Part shown: positions 46,795 to 54,822 of the stretch, one piece after another
Position numbering within the stretch: position 1 is the first letter of the stretch
Layout of the letters: every line of letters begins with the position of its first letter
From: G963662905 sp965230045
GTDB lineage: Bacteria > Bacteroidota > Bacteroidia > Bacteroidales > WRLA01
Assembly (NCBI GenBank): GCA_965230045.1
Contig: OZ245940.1
Span: 4,712,001 to 4,776,000 of the forward strand
Direction of reading: 5' to 3'
DNA length: 64,000 nucleotides
Translations under genes and position numbers: made by a program
Notes under the pieces: model-generated
The model's database searches: none
What the model saw: the letters and a program-made list of their open reading frames with translations, nothing else
What the model was told of the DNA's origin: nothing

Positions 46795-48573
46795 TTAAAT
46801 CAGCTTAATCGCATCAAATTTACACTTGGTATAGCAGAGGCCACATTTGATACACTTATCCTGATCAATATGGTGTACTTCCTTGCGGCTTCCTGTGATG
46901 GCATCAACCGGACAATTCTTCGCACAAACGGTACAACCAATACATTTCTCTTCGTCAACCTCATAGGTAAGCAATGCTTTACAGGCTTTTGCCGGACATT
47001 TTTTATCGCGGATATGCGCCTCGTATTCGTGCCTGAAATATTTGATGGTTGTCAAAACGGGGTTTGGAGCAGTTTGCCCAAGTCCACAGAGGCTGTTGTC
47101 CTTAATCTGCTCAGCCAGTTCGATCAGTTTTTCGATATCGCCTTCCTTACCTTCGCCTTGCGTGATGCGTTCCAGGATTTCGAGCATACGTTTGGTGCCC
47201 ACACGGCAGAACGTACATTTCCCACAGCTTTCCTTACGGGTAAAATCGAGGAAAAACTTCGCCACATCTACCATACAGGTAGTTTCGTCCATCACGACCA
47301 TACCGCCCGAGCCCATAATGGCACCGGTAGCATTTACGGAATCATAATCAACGATGGTGTCGGCCAGATATTCGGGGATACATCCTCCGGAAGGGCCACC
47401 CAACTGTACGGCTTTAAACTTCTTATCGCCAATGATTCCGCCACCCAGTTTAAAAATGATATCACGTATGGTAATGCCCATAGGCACTTCCACGAGGCCG
47501 GAACGCTTGATTTTACCGGCAAGGGCAAAAACTTTTGTTCCTTTGCTCTTTTCTGTTCCGTATTGTGCGAAAGCTTCTGCGCCATTCAGGATAATCCATG
47601 CGATATTGGCCAGTGTTTCCACATTATTAATGTTGGTAGGCTGCTTCCACAGCCCGGATTCAGCAGGGAAAGGAGGGCGTTTGCGGGGCATTCCGCGCTG
47701 GCCTTCTACCGATGCAATAAGTGCGGTTTCTTCACCGCAAACAAATGCTCCGGCGCCTTCTTTAATATACATATCAAAGTTAAAGCCTTCAATGCCGGCA
47801 GCATTCTTACCGAGATAGCCTTTTTCGCGGGCTTGTTCCAATGCAATATTGAGACGTTTGATTGCCAGCGGATACTCAGCGCGACAGTAGATCACACCGT
47901 TTGAGGCTCCAATAGCATAAGCGCCGATTGCCATCCCTTCGATAATGGCATGAGGATCGCCTTCCAGAACGGAACGGTCCATAAAAGCACCCGGATCGCC
48001 TTCATCGGCATTACAAATAATGTACTTTTCGTCAGATTTATAGTTGAACGCAAAACGCCATTTCATTCCGGTTGGGAATCCTCCGCCACCGCGGCCACGG
48101 ATACCTGAATCCAGAACGGTTTGAATAATTGTTTCAGGACCGATTTTTTCCTTAGCGATTTTTTTCATGGCCTCATAACCATAGCGTTCTTCGTACTCTT
48201 CAATGCTCTCCGGATCCATATATCCACAATTTCGGAGTGCGATTTTCACCTGATCTTCCGTAAATTCATTATCAATGGTTTCGATCAGGTCGCTTTGAAC
48301 GATATATTCTTTGATGGGATTTTGCTGCACAACATGGCGTTCGACAAGCTCAATGGCGCGGCTTTCATCAATCTGGCCATAAAGATGTGTGCCTGTTTCG
48401 TCCTGGATTTCCACCAAAGGCTCGCGGTAGCACATACCCACACAGGAGGTTTTCTTTAGCTCAAAATCAAGGTTTTCAGCTTCCTGAAGGGCTTTTATTT
48501 TTTCGTAGGTTTTATTGGCACCTGCAGCAATACCACAGCTTCCCAATCCTACGATTACTTTTGTCTTTTCCAT
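46795..48573 (-). CDS. NuoF/HydB-like NADH-binding flavoprotein subunit
   Basis: The protein has 592 residues. A thioredoxin-like [2Fe-2S] domain (1-100; GSCGIAAGAN, TSCVGMC) precedes the NuoF core. FMN and NADH sites are GRGGGGFPTGMKW and CNADEGDPGAFMDR. A 4Fe-4S site is SCGKCTFCRVG with the distal Cys in NSLCGLGQ. Two ferredoxin 4Fe-4S motifs (CIGCTVCAKNC, CIKCGLCYTKC) end the protein. This layout matches HydB of bifurcating hydrogenases and NfnABC/Stn-type complexes rather than complex I NuoF, which lacks both extensions. It oxidises or reduces NAD(H) and probably exchanges electrons with ferredoxin. It sits between the small and large subunit genes, with 5- and 29-bp gaps. Confidence 0.93.
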   Translation of the reverse strand: MEKTKVIVGLGSCGIAAGANKTYEKIKALQEAENLDFELKKTSCVGMCYREPLVEIQDETGTHLYGQIDESRAIELVERHVVQQNPIKEYIVQSDLIETIDNEFTEDQVKIALRNCGYMDPESIEEYEERYGYEAMKKIAKEKIGPETIIQTVLDSGIRGRGGGGFPTGMKWRFAFNYKSDEKYIICNADEGDPGAFMDRSVLEGDPHAIIEGMAIGAYAIGASNGVIYCRAEYPLAIKRLNIALEQAREKGYLGKNAAGIEGFNFDMYIKEGAGAFVCGEETALIASVEGQRGMPRKRPPFPAESGLWKQPTNINNVETLANIAWIILNGAEAFAQYGTEKSKGTKVFALAGKIKRSGLVEVPMGITIRDIIFKLGGGIIGDKKFKAVQLGGPSGGCIPEYLADTIVDYDSVNATGAIMGSGGMVVMDETTCMVDVAKFFLDFTRKESCGKCTFCRVGTKRMLEILERITQGEGKEGDIEKLIELAEQIKDNSLCGLGQTAPNPVLTTIKYFRHEYEAHIRDKKCPAKACKALLTYEVDEEKCIGCTVCAKNCPVDAITGSRKEVHHIDQDKCIKCGLCYTKCKFDAIKLI

Positions 48574-48578
48574 AGGGC

Positions 48579-49097
48579 TTAATTTTTTTCCTGAATTCTG
48601 ATATTTTTAACAATTTTCACAGCCTCGCTGCCGGTAAGCTTTCCGTAGGTTTCATCACCGATCATCATCACCGGAGCCAGGGAGCAACATCCCAGACAGG
48701 CCACTGATTCCAGCGTAAACAGACGGTCTTCGGTAGTTTCGCCGTCTTTTACGCCCAGTGCATCCTGAAGTGCATCGGTAAGTTCATCGGCATTTTGCAC
48801 GTGGCAAGCGGTACCATGGCATACTTTCACGATATGCTTGCCCACCGGCTCAAGGCGGAACTGCGAATAGAATGTAGCCACACCATACATATCGCTCAGG
48901 CGGATTCCGGTTTCGTTTGAAATTTTTTCAAAAACTTCGCGCGGCAAGTAGCCATAAATTGCCTGTGCACCCTGAAGGAGCGGGATCAGGCTGCCCCTTT
49001 TCGACTTATACTTGCTCAGCAGGGCGTCGAGCAGACTCAGGTCAAGGCCGGTAGCCTCGGCTGCGCATTTTTCCTGGTATATTCTTTGGATTCTCAT
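48579..49097 (-). CDS. NuoE/HydC-like [2Fe-2S] subunit
   Basis: The 172-residue protein starts from ATG 49097 (MRIQRIYQEK). A start 11 codons upstream is possible but adds a stretch not seen in the family. NuoE signature: a helical N-terminal part (LIPLLQGAQAIYGYLP, YGVATFYSQF) and a thioredoxin-like [2Fe-2S] fold with ligands in CHGTAC and CLGCC. It forms the electron entry module with NuoF. It is the first gene of the three-gene operon, five bases before nuoF. Confidence 0.93.
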   Translation of the reverse strand: MRIQRIYQEKCAAEATGLDLSLLDALLSKYKSKRGSLIPLLQGAQAIYGYLPREVFEKISNETGIRLSDMYGVATFYSQFRLEPVGKHIVKVCHGTACHVQNADELTDALQDALGVKDGETTEDRLFTLESVACLGCCSLAPVMMIGDETYGKLTGSEAVKIVKNIRIQEKN

Positions 49098-49482
49098 AGT
49101 GAAATATTTTTGTAAATATTCTAATATCAATTGTTGATGTTGGTAGTAAAAATAGGAATTGAGCAGGAGAAATCCCCCCTTGCTTATTGGTTTTCAAAAA
49201 TTTAAAATTGATCTAAATTAGACTCAAAAGGCTAACCGACTGTTATCCTAAGAATTGCGAAAAGAATAGGCAAAACAAAAATAAAAAAGCAAATTAAGCG
49301 AAAAGTAGTGATTCACAGAGTATTGCGAAAATAACTGATGCCGAATAGGTGAAACACTTAGAATGCTTCGGGGGAATATTGAAGCAGTGATTATGAGCCG
49401 AATTTTTATTTCTGTATGCAATGGCAACCAAAAAAAGCCGCTCTGAAATTCATAAGGGCGGAGAATATGTCAAAATGCTAAA
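49098..49482. other. Intergenic region upstream of the nuoEFG-like operon
   Basis: About 385 bp separating the redox operon from the upstream Asp-box genes, all on the minus strand. It must contain the operon's promoter, but no clear TAnnTTTG with a TTG at 19 nt is seen. The right end holds the terminator of the 850-residue protein gene. No ORF or repeat found. Confidence 0.5.
49429..49461 (-). terminator. Terminator of the Asp-box gene pair
   Basis: On the minus strand CCGCCCT, a 10-nt loop, AGAGCGG (one internal mismatch) then CTTTTTTT. It is 22 bp after the stop. Confidence 0.6.
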
Positions 49483-52035
49483 TCACTTCTTAATAATCTT
49501 CTTAAAGAAAGTAGTCTTTTCGCTGGTCATACGTACGATGTAAACACCAGCCTCTTGGTTTTCCATATTGATTATTACTTCATTAAAAAGCATTTGTACA
49601 GTAGTAACAAGGCGGCCACTGAGATCCATAACTTCAATAGTGTAGTCACGGTCAGCAGCAATTTTGAAGTAGTTGTGCGCAGGGTTAGGACTGATTGTGA
49701 TCCGAGATTCAAAATCTTCTATCCCAATATAAATACCTCCAAATATATCATCAAGGCTTAGGTTATCACCATTAATACGAAATTCACGACCGGGGTCTCC
49801 GCACCATTCGCCACCTTCCCATCCGGCATTTTTGAAATACTTATATTGATACTCCCCTGCAGGCAGCTCGATTGTTGCGGTAAAAACACTGTCGCCATCG
49901 TCATCTGTCATTAATAAAGAACCATTATACCCAGGTTCCAACCAGCCAATCATGCTACCTGTAACATACATGGTATCAACACCATATATAAACACATCAT
50001 ATTCAATAGCCCGGTTTGCATCCGCATTGAATGTAACCATATAGGTCTCAATATTCCCATCCACCCTGATATAATCTTCTTTTGTCAAGGTATCCTGATC
50101 CTCGTCATTAGAAGCAATCAGTCGGACATCATATTGACCTTCATCAGCATAAAATACAGAGGGGTTTTGCTCCGTGGACATTGTCGGATAACCTCCTTCA
50201 AACTCCCATAGCCAGGAAGTAGCGCCATCCGACAAATCGTTAAAATATACGGTTGACACCTCATAAACCACAGTATCACTTGCGCTGAAATCAGCTACCA
50301 CCGGAATTGGTCCTGTTGGGAGAGCAAAGTCGGCTTCAGTGAAAATAAAATCTTTTATATATCTATACTGAACTGGCTTAGTAGGGTCGGCATTATCCAT
50401 CTCTTCATAAACCAGTGGAAGTGTATAGCTGTCATCATCCTGGATAACGAAGCTGGCCATAGTTCCAAAGTAAGACTGCCACATTGCAACAGAACCGAAT
50501 GTAACGTTTGTAGGCATATCTTCGCCTTGTCCGTCAGCAGTCATCATATTTGCCATTGGATCGAAACCACGGGCCCAGATGTCAGGACTGTTGTTATCTT
50601 CTGGGTTTACTTCCGGATCAGTATCCAGGTAAGAGAAGAATACTTTTGTACCGTCCCAGTTTGTTGCCGCACAAATTCGGTTGTCTTCGCTCAGTTCGCC
50701 AAAAGTACCACGGAAGTTATGCGGACGTCCAATTTCAACGGCTTCCCATGTTTCGCCACGATCCGTGGAATGGATATCCATCAGGGCAAAATATGGATAT
50801 TCGGTTATTATGGAATAAGGTTCATTACCGGCAACACCGATTCCTACAGCGATATGTGGATTTCCTTCTATATCGACAACAAGGTCACAGTCAAAAGCCA
50901 TTGTAAAAGGCACTTCATCGCGTTGCGGATCGGGATCGGCAAAAAGGCTGTCCCACTGAACTGCTGTCAGATATGTTTTTACGCCTTCAATTCCATTGGG
51001 ACCATCAAGCTGGATGTTCATCGGCTCACTCCATGTCAGTCCATCATCCACTGATTTATAAAGGATTGGGTAATATGTTTTTTGACCGGGGACTACGGCC
51101 TCATTTCCGCCATTATCGGCAAGGATAACAATCCAGGCAACAGATCCGTCGGGCGAATAAGCCACACGGACACAGGCCGGTAGTAATTGCTCTTCAGGAT
51201 TTGCCACAGGAGCCTCAATGAGCATCCGTTCGTAAATGATATCATTTTCCTCATCGCTCCAGGTTCCACGGCTGATGATTAGCTGGCCGAGATATTCAAA
51301 GCTTCCGGTTGTCCAGTTTTGGTTCATATCAGCAACCAGCACAGTACCTGTTTTACGGTTAATATCCATTCCATCTGGTATGTACTGAAAGTATGGTGCG
51401 GAAGAAAAAAGAAGGTTTTCCGTGGTATCCACGTTGGAAGCGGAGGTGATTTTATGCGTGCCGTAACAATAGCCACCCCAGGTTCCGTTTGTAGCGTCGA
51501 GGTTGGGTGCAAAGAAAGCCAATGATGCGTTGGAAGGATTCGTATTCCCTTCCGGATTAAATATTACTGCCTGTGGAAAGCGTGCTCCATCAGCATAATA
51601 TTGAGGGCCAGGTGGTGTACCGAGATAAGTCTCAATCATGCATGTCCAGGTCTTTCCGCCATCAAGCGATAAGTCATACCCAAGGTCGCCGCTATATCCA
51701 TCCGGGTCAAGTGCACCGCCCATACGGTGGATATTTGTTATTGCATTAATATCCTTATTGTAACAGATGATGCTTCTCTGGCCACCTTCATAACCATAGC
51801 CATATGCATTGCATGAAGTGCCAATATCTACAACCTGAACAGCATTGGGCGATCGGTAATTTTGATTTGAGATGTAATTTGGAGAAGGCGTTGCTGCCTT
51901 GACGGGTTCCACTCCTGTTTTTTTGCCAAACACAGCTTGGTGCATTTTGAGTCCGTCCCGAAGCCGGGGTGCATCTTGTGCATGGCATACAATGGCAAAA
52001 CAAAAATACAATGATAAAAAGAGCAGTTTTTTCAT
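49483..52035 (-). CDS. T9SS-exported Asp-box (sialidase-fold-like) protein with PKD and starch-binding-like domains
   Basis: The protein has 850 residues; a signal peptide covers 1-19 (MKKLLFLSLYFCFAIVCHA). Residues about 60-570 contain Asp-box motifs (SLDGGKTWT, SVDDGLTWS, STDRGETWE) typical of sialidase-type beta-propellers. A PKD domain (about 575-655; WLWEFEGGYPTMS) and a CBM20-like beta-sandwich (about 665-765; MTDDDGDSVFTATIELPAG, YQYKYFKNAGWEGGEW) follow. A T9SS sorting tail (ISPNPAHNYF) ends it. No sialidase catalytic Arg triad or RIP motif is recognised, so binding or non-sialidase hydrolysis is as likely. It is a tandem paralogue of the upstream 747-residue gene, 16 bp away. Confidence 0.82.
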   Translation of the reverse strand: MKKLLFLSLYFCFAIVCHAQDAPRLRDGLKMHQAVFGKKTGVEPVKAATPSPNYISNQNYRSPNAVQVVDIGTSCNAYGYGYEGGQRSIICYNKDINAITNIHRMGGALDPDGYSGDLGYDLSLDGGKTWTCMIETYLGTPPGPQYYADGARFPQAVIFNPEGNTNPSNASLAFFAPNLDATNGTWGGYCYGTHKITSASNVDTTENLLFSSAPYFQYIPDGMDINRKTGTVLVADMNQNWTTGSFEYLGQLIISRGTWSDEENDIIYERMLIEAPVANPEEQLLPACVRVAYSPDGSVAWIVILADNGGNEAVVPGQKTYYPILYKSVDDGLTWSEPMNIQLDGPNGIEGVKTYLTAVQWDSLFADPDPQRDEVPFTMAFDCDLVVDIEGNPHIAVGIGVAGNEPYSIITEYPYFALMDIHSTDRGETWEAVEIGRPHNFRGTFGELSEDNRICAATNWDGTKVFFSYLDTDPEVNPEDNNSPDIWARGFDPMANMMTADGQGEDMPTNVTFGSVAMWQSYFGTMASFVIQDDDSYTLPLVYEEMDNADPTKPVQYRYIKDFIFTEADFALPTGPIPVVADFSASDTVVYEVSTVYFNDLSDGATSWLWEFEGGYPTMSTEQNPSVFYADEGQYDVRLIASNDEDQDTLTKEDYIRVDGNIETYMVTFNADANRAIEYDVFIYGVDTMYVTGSMIGWLEPGYNGSLLMTDDDGDSVFTATIELPAGEYQYKYFKNAGWEGGEWCGDPGREFRINGDNLSLDDIFGGIYIGIEDFESRITISPNPAHNYFKIAADRDYTIEVMDLSGRLVTTVQMLFNEVIINMENQEAGVYIVRMTSEKTTFFKKIIKK

Positions 52036-52051
52036 GACTTAGGATCTTATT

Positions 52052-54295
52052 CTATTTCAGGATGATTTTTTTGGTGATGTTCAAACGCTTGCTTTTAAGT
52101 TTCAGGACATAAATCCCGGGAGCACAGCCACTAAAATCGGCCCGGATTATTCCATCATTTTGATCGTTCAATATTTGATCTTTGCAAACAATCCGGCCAG
52201 TGTTGTCCCAAAGCTCCAGATTGAACCGACCGGAAAATCCCGACAGTTTAATCTGCACCATACCATTTGTCGGATTGGGAAAGATGGAGCGCATATCATT
52301 TAAGCCTGCAACGGAAGCCGGATCATAAACATGCACATAATTTTCAATAGTTTTTGTGGCTTCTCCCCTACCATTAGAAATTGTCAGGCCAACATCATAA
52401 TCACCGGGCGTATTGTAAGTTACATGCGGATTTTTTTCGGTGGATGTTTGTGGCTCTCCACCTTCAAAAGTCCACAAATAGCTTGCAGCATCATAGGAGA
52501 AATCATAAAAATGGACACCACCGCCCATTTCAATTTTTGTTTTATCTGCGCTAAAATCAGCATAAAGATTATCAACAGCGCTTAGGATGCTGAAATCAGA
52601 ATCCTCAAAAGCAAATCCCCTGATATAGTGATAGCGAACGGGAGCAAGAACATCTTCCGGATCCATATCCTGAAAGCTAATGGGCAGTTCATATTCTGTT
52701 CCGTTGTGGATCACATACGTTGAAAGCGTGGCAAACCAGGCTTTATTTTCGGCTTCCGTTCCAGCGGTGATGTTTTGGGCTGCATTCTCACCATCTTGAT
52801 TTGCCGTTATCCGATGGCTCATGGGATCAAAAGCCCTTGCCCAGACATTATGCCGTGTATTGTTGCCGGGCATCACTTCCGGATCTGTATCCAGCCATGT
52901 TACAAAGATTTTATCTCCATCCCAGTCGGTTGCAGCACAAACGCGGTTATCTTCGATGAAATTATTGCCAAAATCACCACGGAAACTTTTGGGCCTGCCA
53001 AGTTCAACAGCCTCCCATGTTGCCCCTCCATCCGGCGACCAAATATCAAAAACGGCATTGTAAGGATAATCAGAAACATAGGAATAAGGCTCTGCCCCTG
53101 CTACTGAAACACCTGTTGCAATATGCGGGTTGCCGTTTTTATCGACTACCAGATCAAAATCAAAGGCTGTTGTATAAGGGATTTCATCACGCGCCGGAAG
53201 TGCTCCGCTAAAAAGGCTGTCAATTTCAGCTGCAGATAAATAAGTCAGGATGCCGGGAATGCCATTGGGGCCATCGAGTTGGATGTTTGTTGGAGCACTC
53301 CAGCTCTGACCACCATCGGTAGTTTTGAAAACAATAGGATGATAAGTTCTCTGACCTTCAACAAAGGCTTCGTTCTCTCCGTTATCGCCAAAAACAACGA
53401 TATAGCCTGTTGGGCTGTTGGGCGCAAAGGCTATACGGGCACATACCGGTTCTGCGGCAGCAATATCATGTAATGTCGGACAATTCAAATAATTGTAAGT
53501 GTACTTAACATCCGAATCGTTTTCATCCCAGGCTCCATGACCTAAGACCAACTGATCAAGATAAACAGAATCTTCAAAATCGTAATGAGTTGCCACGACA
53601 AGGGTTTTGGCAAGCTGCCTGCAAAAGCTCATACTTTCCGGGACATTAAATATGATTGTATCCGAGCACAAATCAGCATTTCGTGTTGTATCAATACAGC
53701 TTAACCCTCCCAAACGATGAAGGCCATTTGCATATCCATTCCAAGGACTGAAATCGAGCCCCATAAAAGGAGCAAAAAAGGCCGTGTAGGCATTGGTGTA
53801 GGCAGTATTTCCAAACGGATTAAATATAACTGCCTGCGGATACCGACTTATCCGAATATTATGATACCCATCAAAATAATAAGGATGCATCATAATGGAA
53901 TGATGCCAGTTGGCTCCATCATCAAAAGAAACATCATAACCCAAATCGCGCCCATCCGTCATATAAGATATCCCTCCCATACGATGTGCATGGATCAAAA
54001 CATGTAAATCTGCATTATAGTCCAGAAAACTTCTCTGACCCCCATTATGGCCATAACTATAAGCATTTACTGCACCCCCCAAAGTGATAATCGAAACGTC
54101 ATTATTGGAAGACTTGAATGAATAATCAGACAATTGATTGCACAGAGCTTTTTGTTTCACAGGCGCATCAACCAGCGGACATTTACCGGCGGCTTTTTTA
54201 TAATGGATTGCAGGCTGATACGACAATTGGCTTATTTGCGAAAAAGCCGATAATCCAATAAACAGCAACACATTAAAAAACAAAAACTTCTTCAT
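52052..54295 (-). CDS. T9SS-exported Asp-box protein with PKD domain (paralogue)
   Basis: The protein has 747 residues with a signal peptide (MKKFLFFNVLLFIGLSAFS). The propeller-like part aligns with the neighbouring 850-residue protein throughout: YSYGHNGGQRS against YGYGYEGGQRS, HRMGG, IQLDGPNGI, RICAA/RVCAA-TDWDG, FDPM. Asp boxes are SFDDGANWH, TTDGGQSWS and SPDGGATWE. One PKD domain (about 590-660) and a T9SS tail (IFPNPTNGMVQI) follow; the CBM20-like domain of the paralogue is missing. It is first in a two-gene operon. The pair arose by duplication with gain or loss of one domain. Function is probably surface binding or degradation of a polymer; the substrate is unknown. Confidence 0.82.
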   Translation of the reverse strand: MKKFLFFNVLLFIGLSAFSQISQLSYQPAIHYKKAAGKCPLVDAPVKQKALCNQLSDYSFKSSNNDVSIITLGGAVNAYSYGHNGGQRSFLDYNADLHVLIHAHRMGGISYMTDGRDLGYDVSFDDGANWHHSIMMHPYYFDGYHNIRISRYPQAVIFNPFGNTAYTNAYTAFFAPFMGLDFSPWNGYANGLHRLGGLSCIDTTRNADLCSDTIIFNVPESMSFCRQLAKTLVVATHYDFEDSVYLDQLVLGHGAWDENDSDVKYTYNYLNCPTLHDIAAAEPVCARIAFAPNSPTGYIVVFGDNGENEAFVEGQRTYHPIVFKTTDGGQSWSAPTNIQLDGPNGIPGILTYLSAAEIDSLFSGALPARDEIPYTTAFDFDLVVDKNGNPHIATGVSVAGAEPYSYVSDYPYNAVFDIWSPDGGATWEAVELGRPKSFRGDFGNNFIEDNRVCAATDWDGDKIFVTWLDTDPEVMPGNNTRHNVWARAFDPMSHRITANQDGENAAQNITAGTEAENKAWFATLSTYVIHNGTEYELPISFQDMDPEDVLAPVRYHYIRGFAFEDSDFSILSAVDNLYADFSADKTKIEMGGGVHFYDFSYDAASYLWTFEGGEPQTSTEKNPHVTYNTPGDYDVGLTISNGRGEATKTIENYVHVYDPASVAGLNDMRSIFPNPTNGMVQIKLSGFSGRFNLELWDNTGRIVCKDQILNDQNDGIIRADFSGCAPGIYVLKLKSKRLNITKKIILK

Positions 54296-54390
54296 AATGG
54301 TAGGCTATTGCGATGAATAGGAAAAATTACTGTATCAAATCAGGCTTTAAAGATACAAAAAATATTGCGTTGCGCATAGTAAATGGAATA

Positions 54391-54740
54391 AAAATTTGGT
54401 TCTACACGGAATTTCGTGGAAAGAAATTAGAATGCTATTTCAAACAGATTCCTCCAAAGTTTCCTCATTCTTCGGAAAATTTTGTCGGAATGACGCGTTT
54501 TTTTGAAGTCAGGAGGCAAATGCGGCGAGGACGTCTTTAAGATATACTATTGTGTCCTCGCCGCATTTGCCTTAAACACCTGATAAACAGCGTCATTCCG
54601 ACCGAAACAAAGCCAAACGAAGTGATTAAGGCTTTGTGAAGGGAGGAATCTGTTAGGGATCAATAGTTTATTAATAAATATCTCCATATTATTTTCAAAC
54701 ATTATTGTTACCAACGAAATTCCTAGTAGAACCAAAAATT
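54391..54740. mobile_element. MITE-like palindromic element (350 bp, intact ends)
   Basis: Terminal inverted repeats: AAATTTGGTTCTAC at the left (54392-54405) and GTAGAACCAAAAATTT at the right (54725-54740). Nested arms: CAGATTCCTCC (54445-54455) with GGAGGAATCTG (54642-54652); GTCGGAATGACGC (54484-54496) with GCGTCATTCCGAC (54590-54602); and a perfect 19-bp arm at 54514-54532 with 54554-54572. There is no ORF. The left half recurs at 13810-13942. The structure resembles a non-autonomous transposon or a large hairpin repeat. It lies between divergent genes, so its hairpin could also affect both promoters. Confidence 0.75.
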
Positions 54741-54822
54741 TAACATCCGGCAAAACAAAGCCAATACAGGCCGCATTATTAAAAGGGATTCTCATTTTAT
54801 CTAACTTTGCGAAATCAAAAAA

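Noticed and set aside
46870..47904. 344-codon antisense ORF in the NuoF-like gene
   Set aside because: The sense frame has all NuoF motifs. The antisense frame shows scattered Cys/His with no family pattern.
43079..49097. [FeFe]-hydrogenase HydABC or formate dehydrogenase
   Set aside because: NuoE/NuoF parts fit HydC/HydB, but the large subunit lacks H-cluster Cys motifs and I see no catalytic Cys or Sec in the molybdopterin-like domain.
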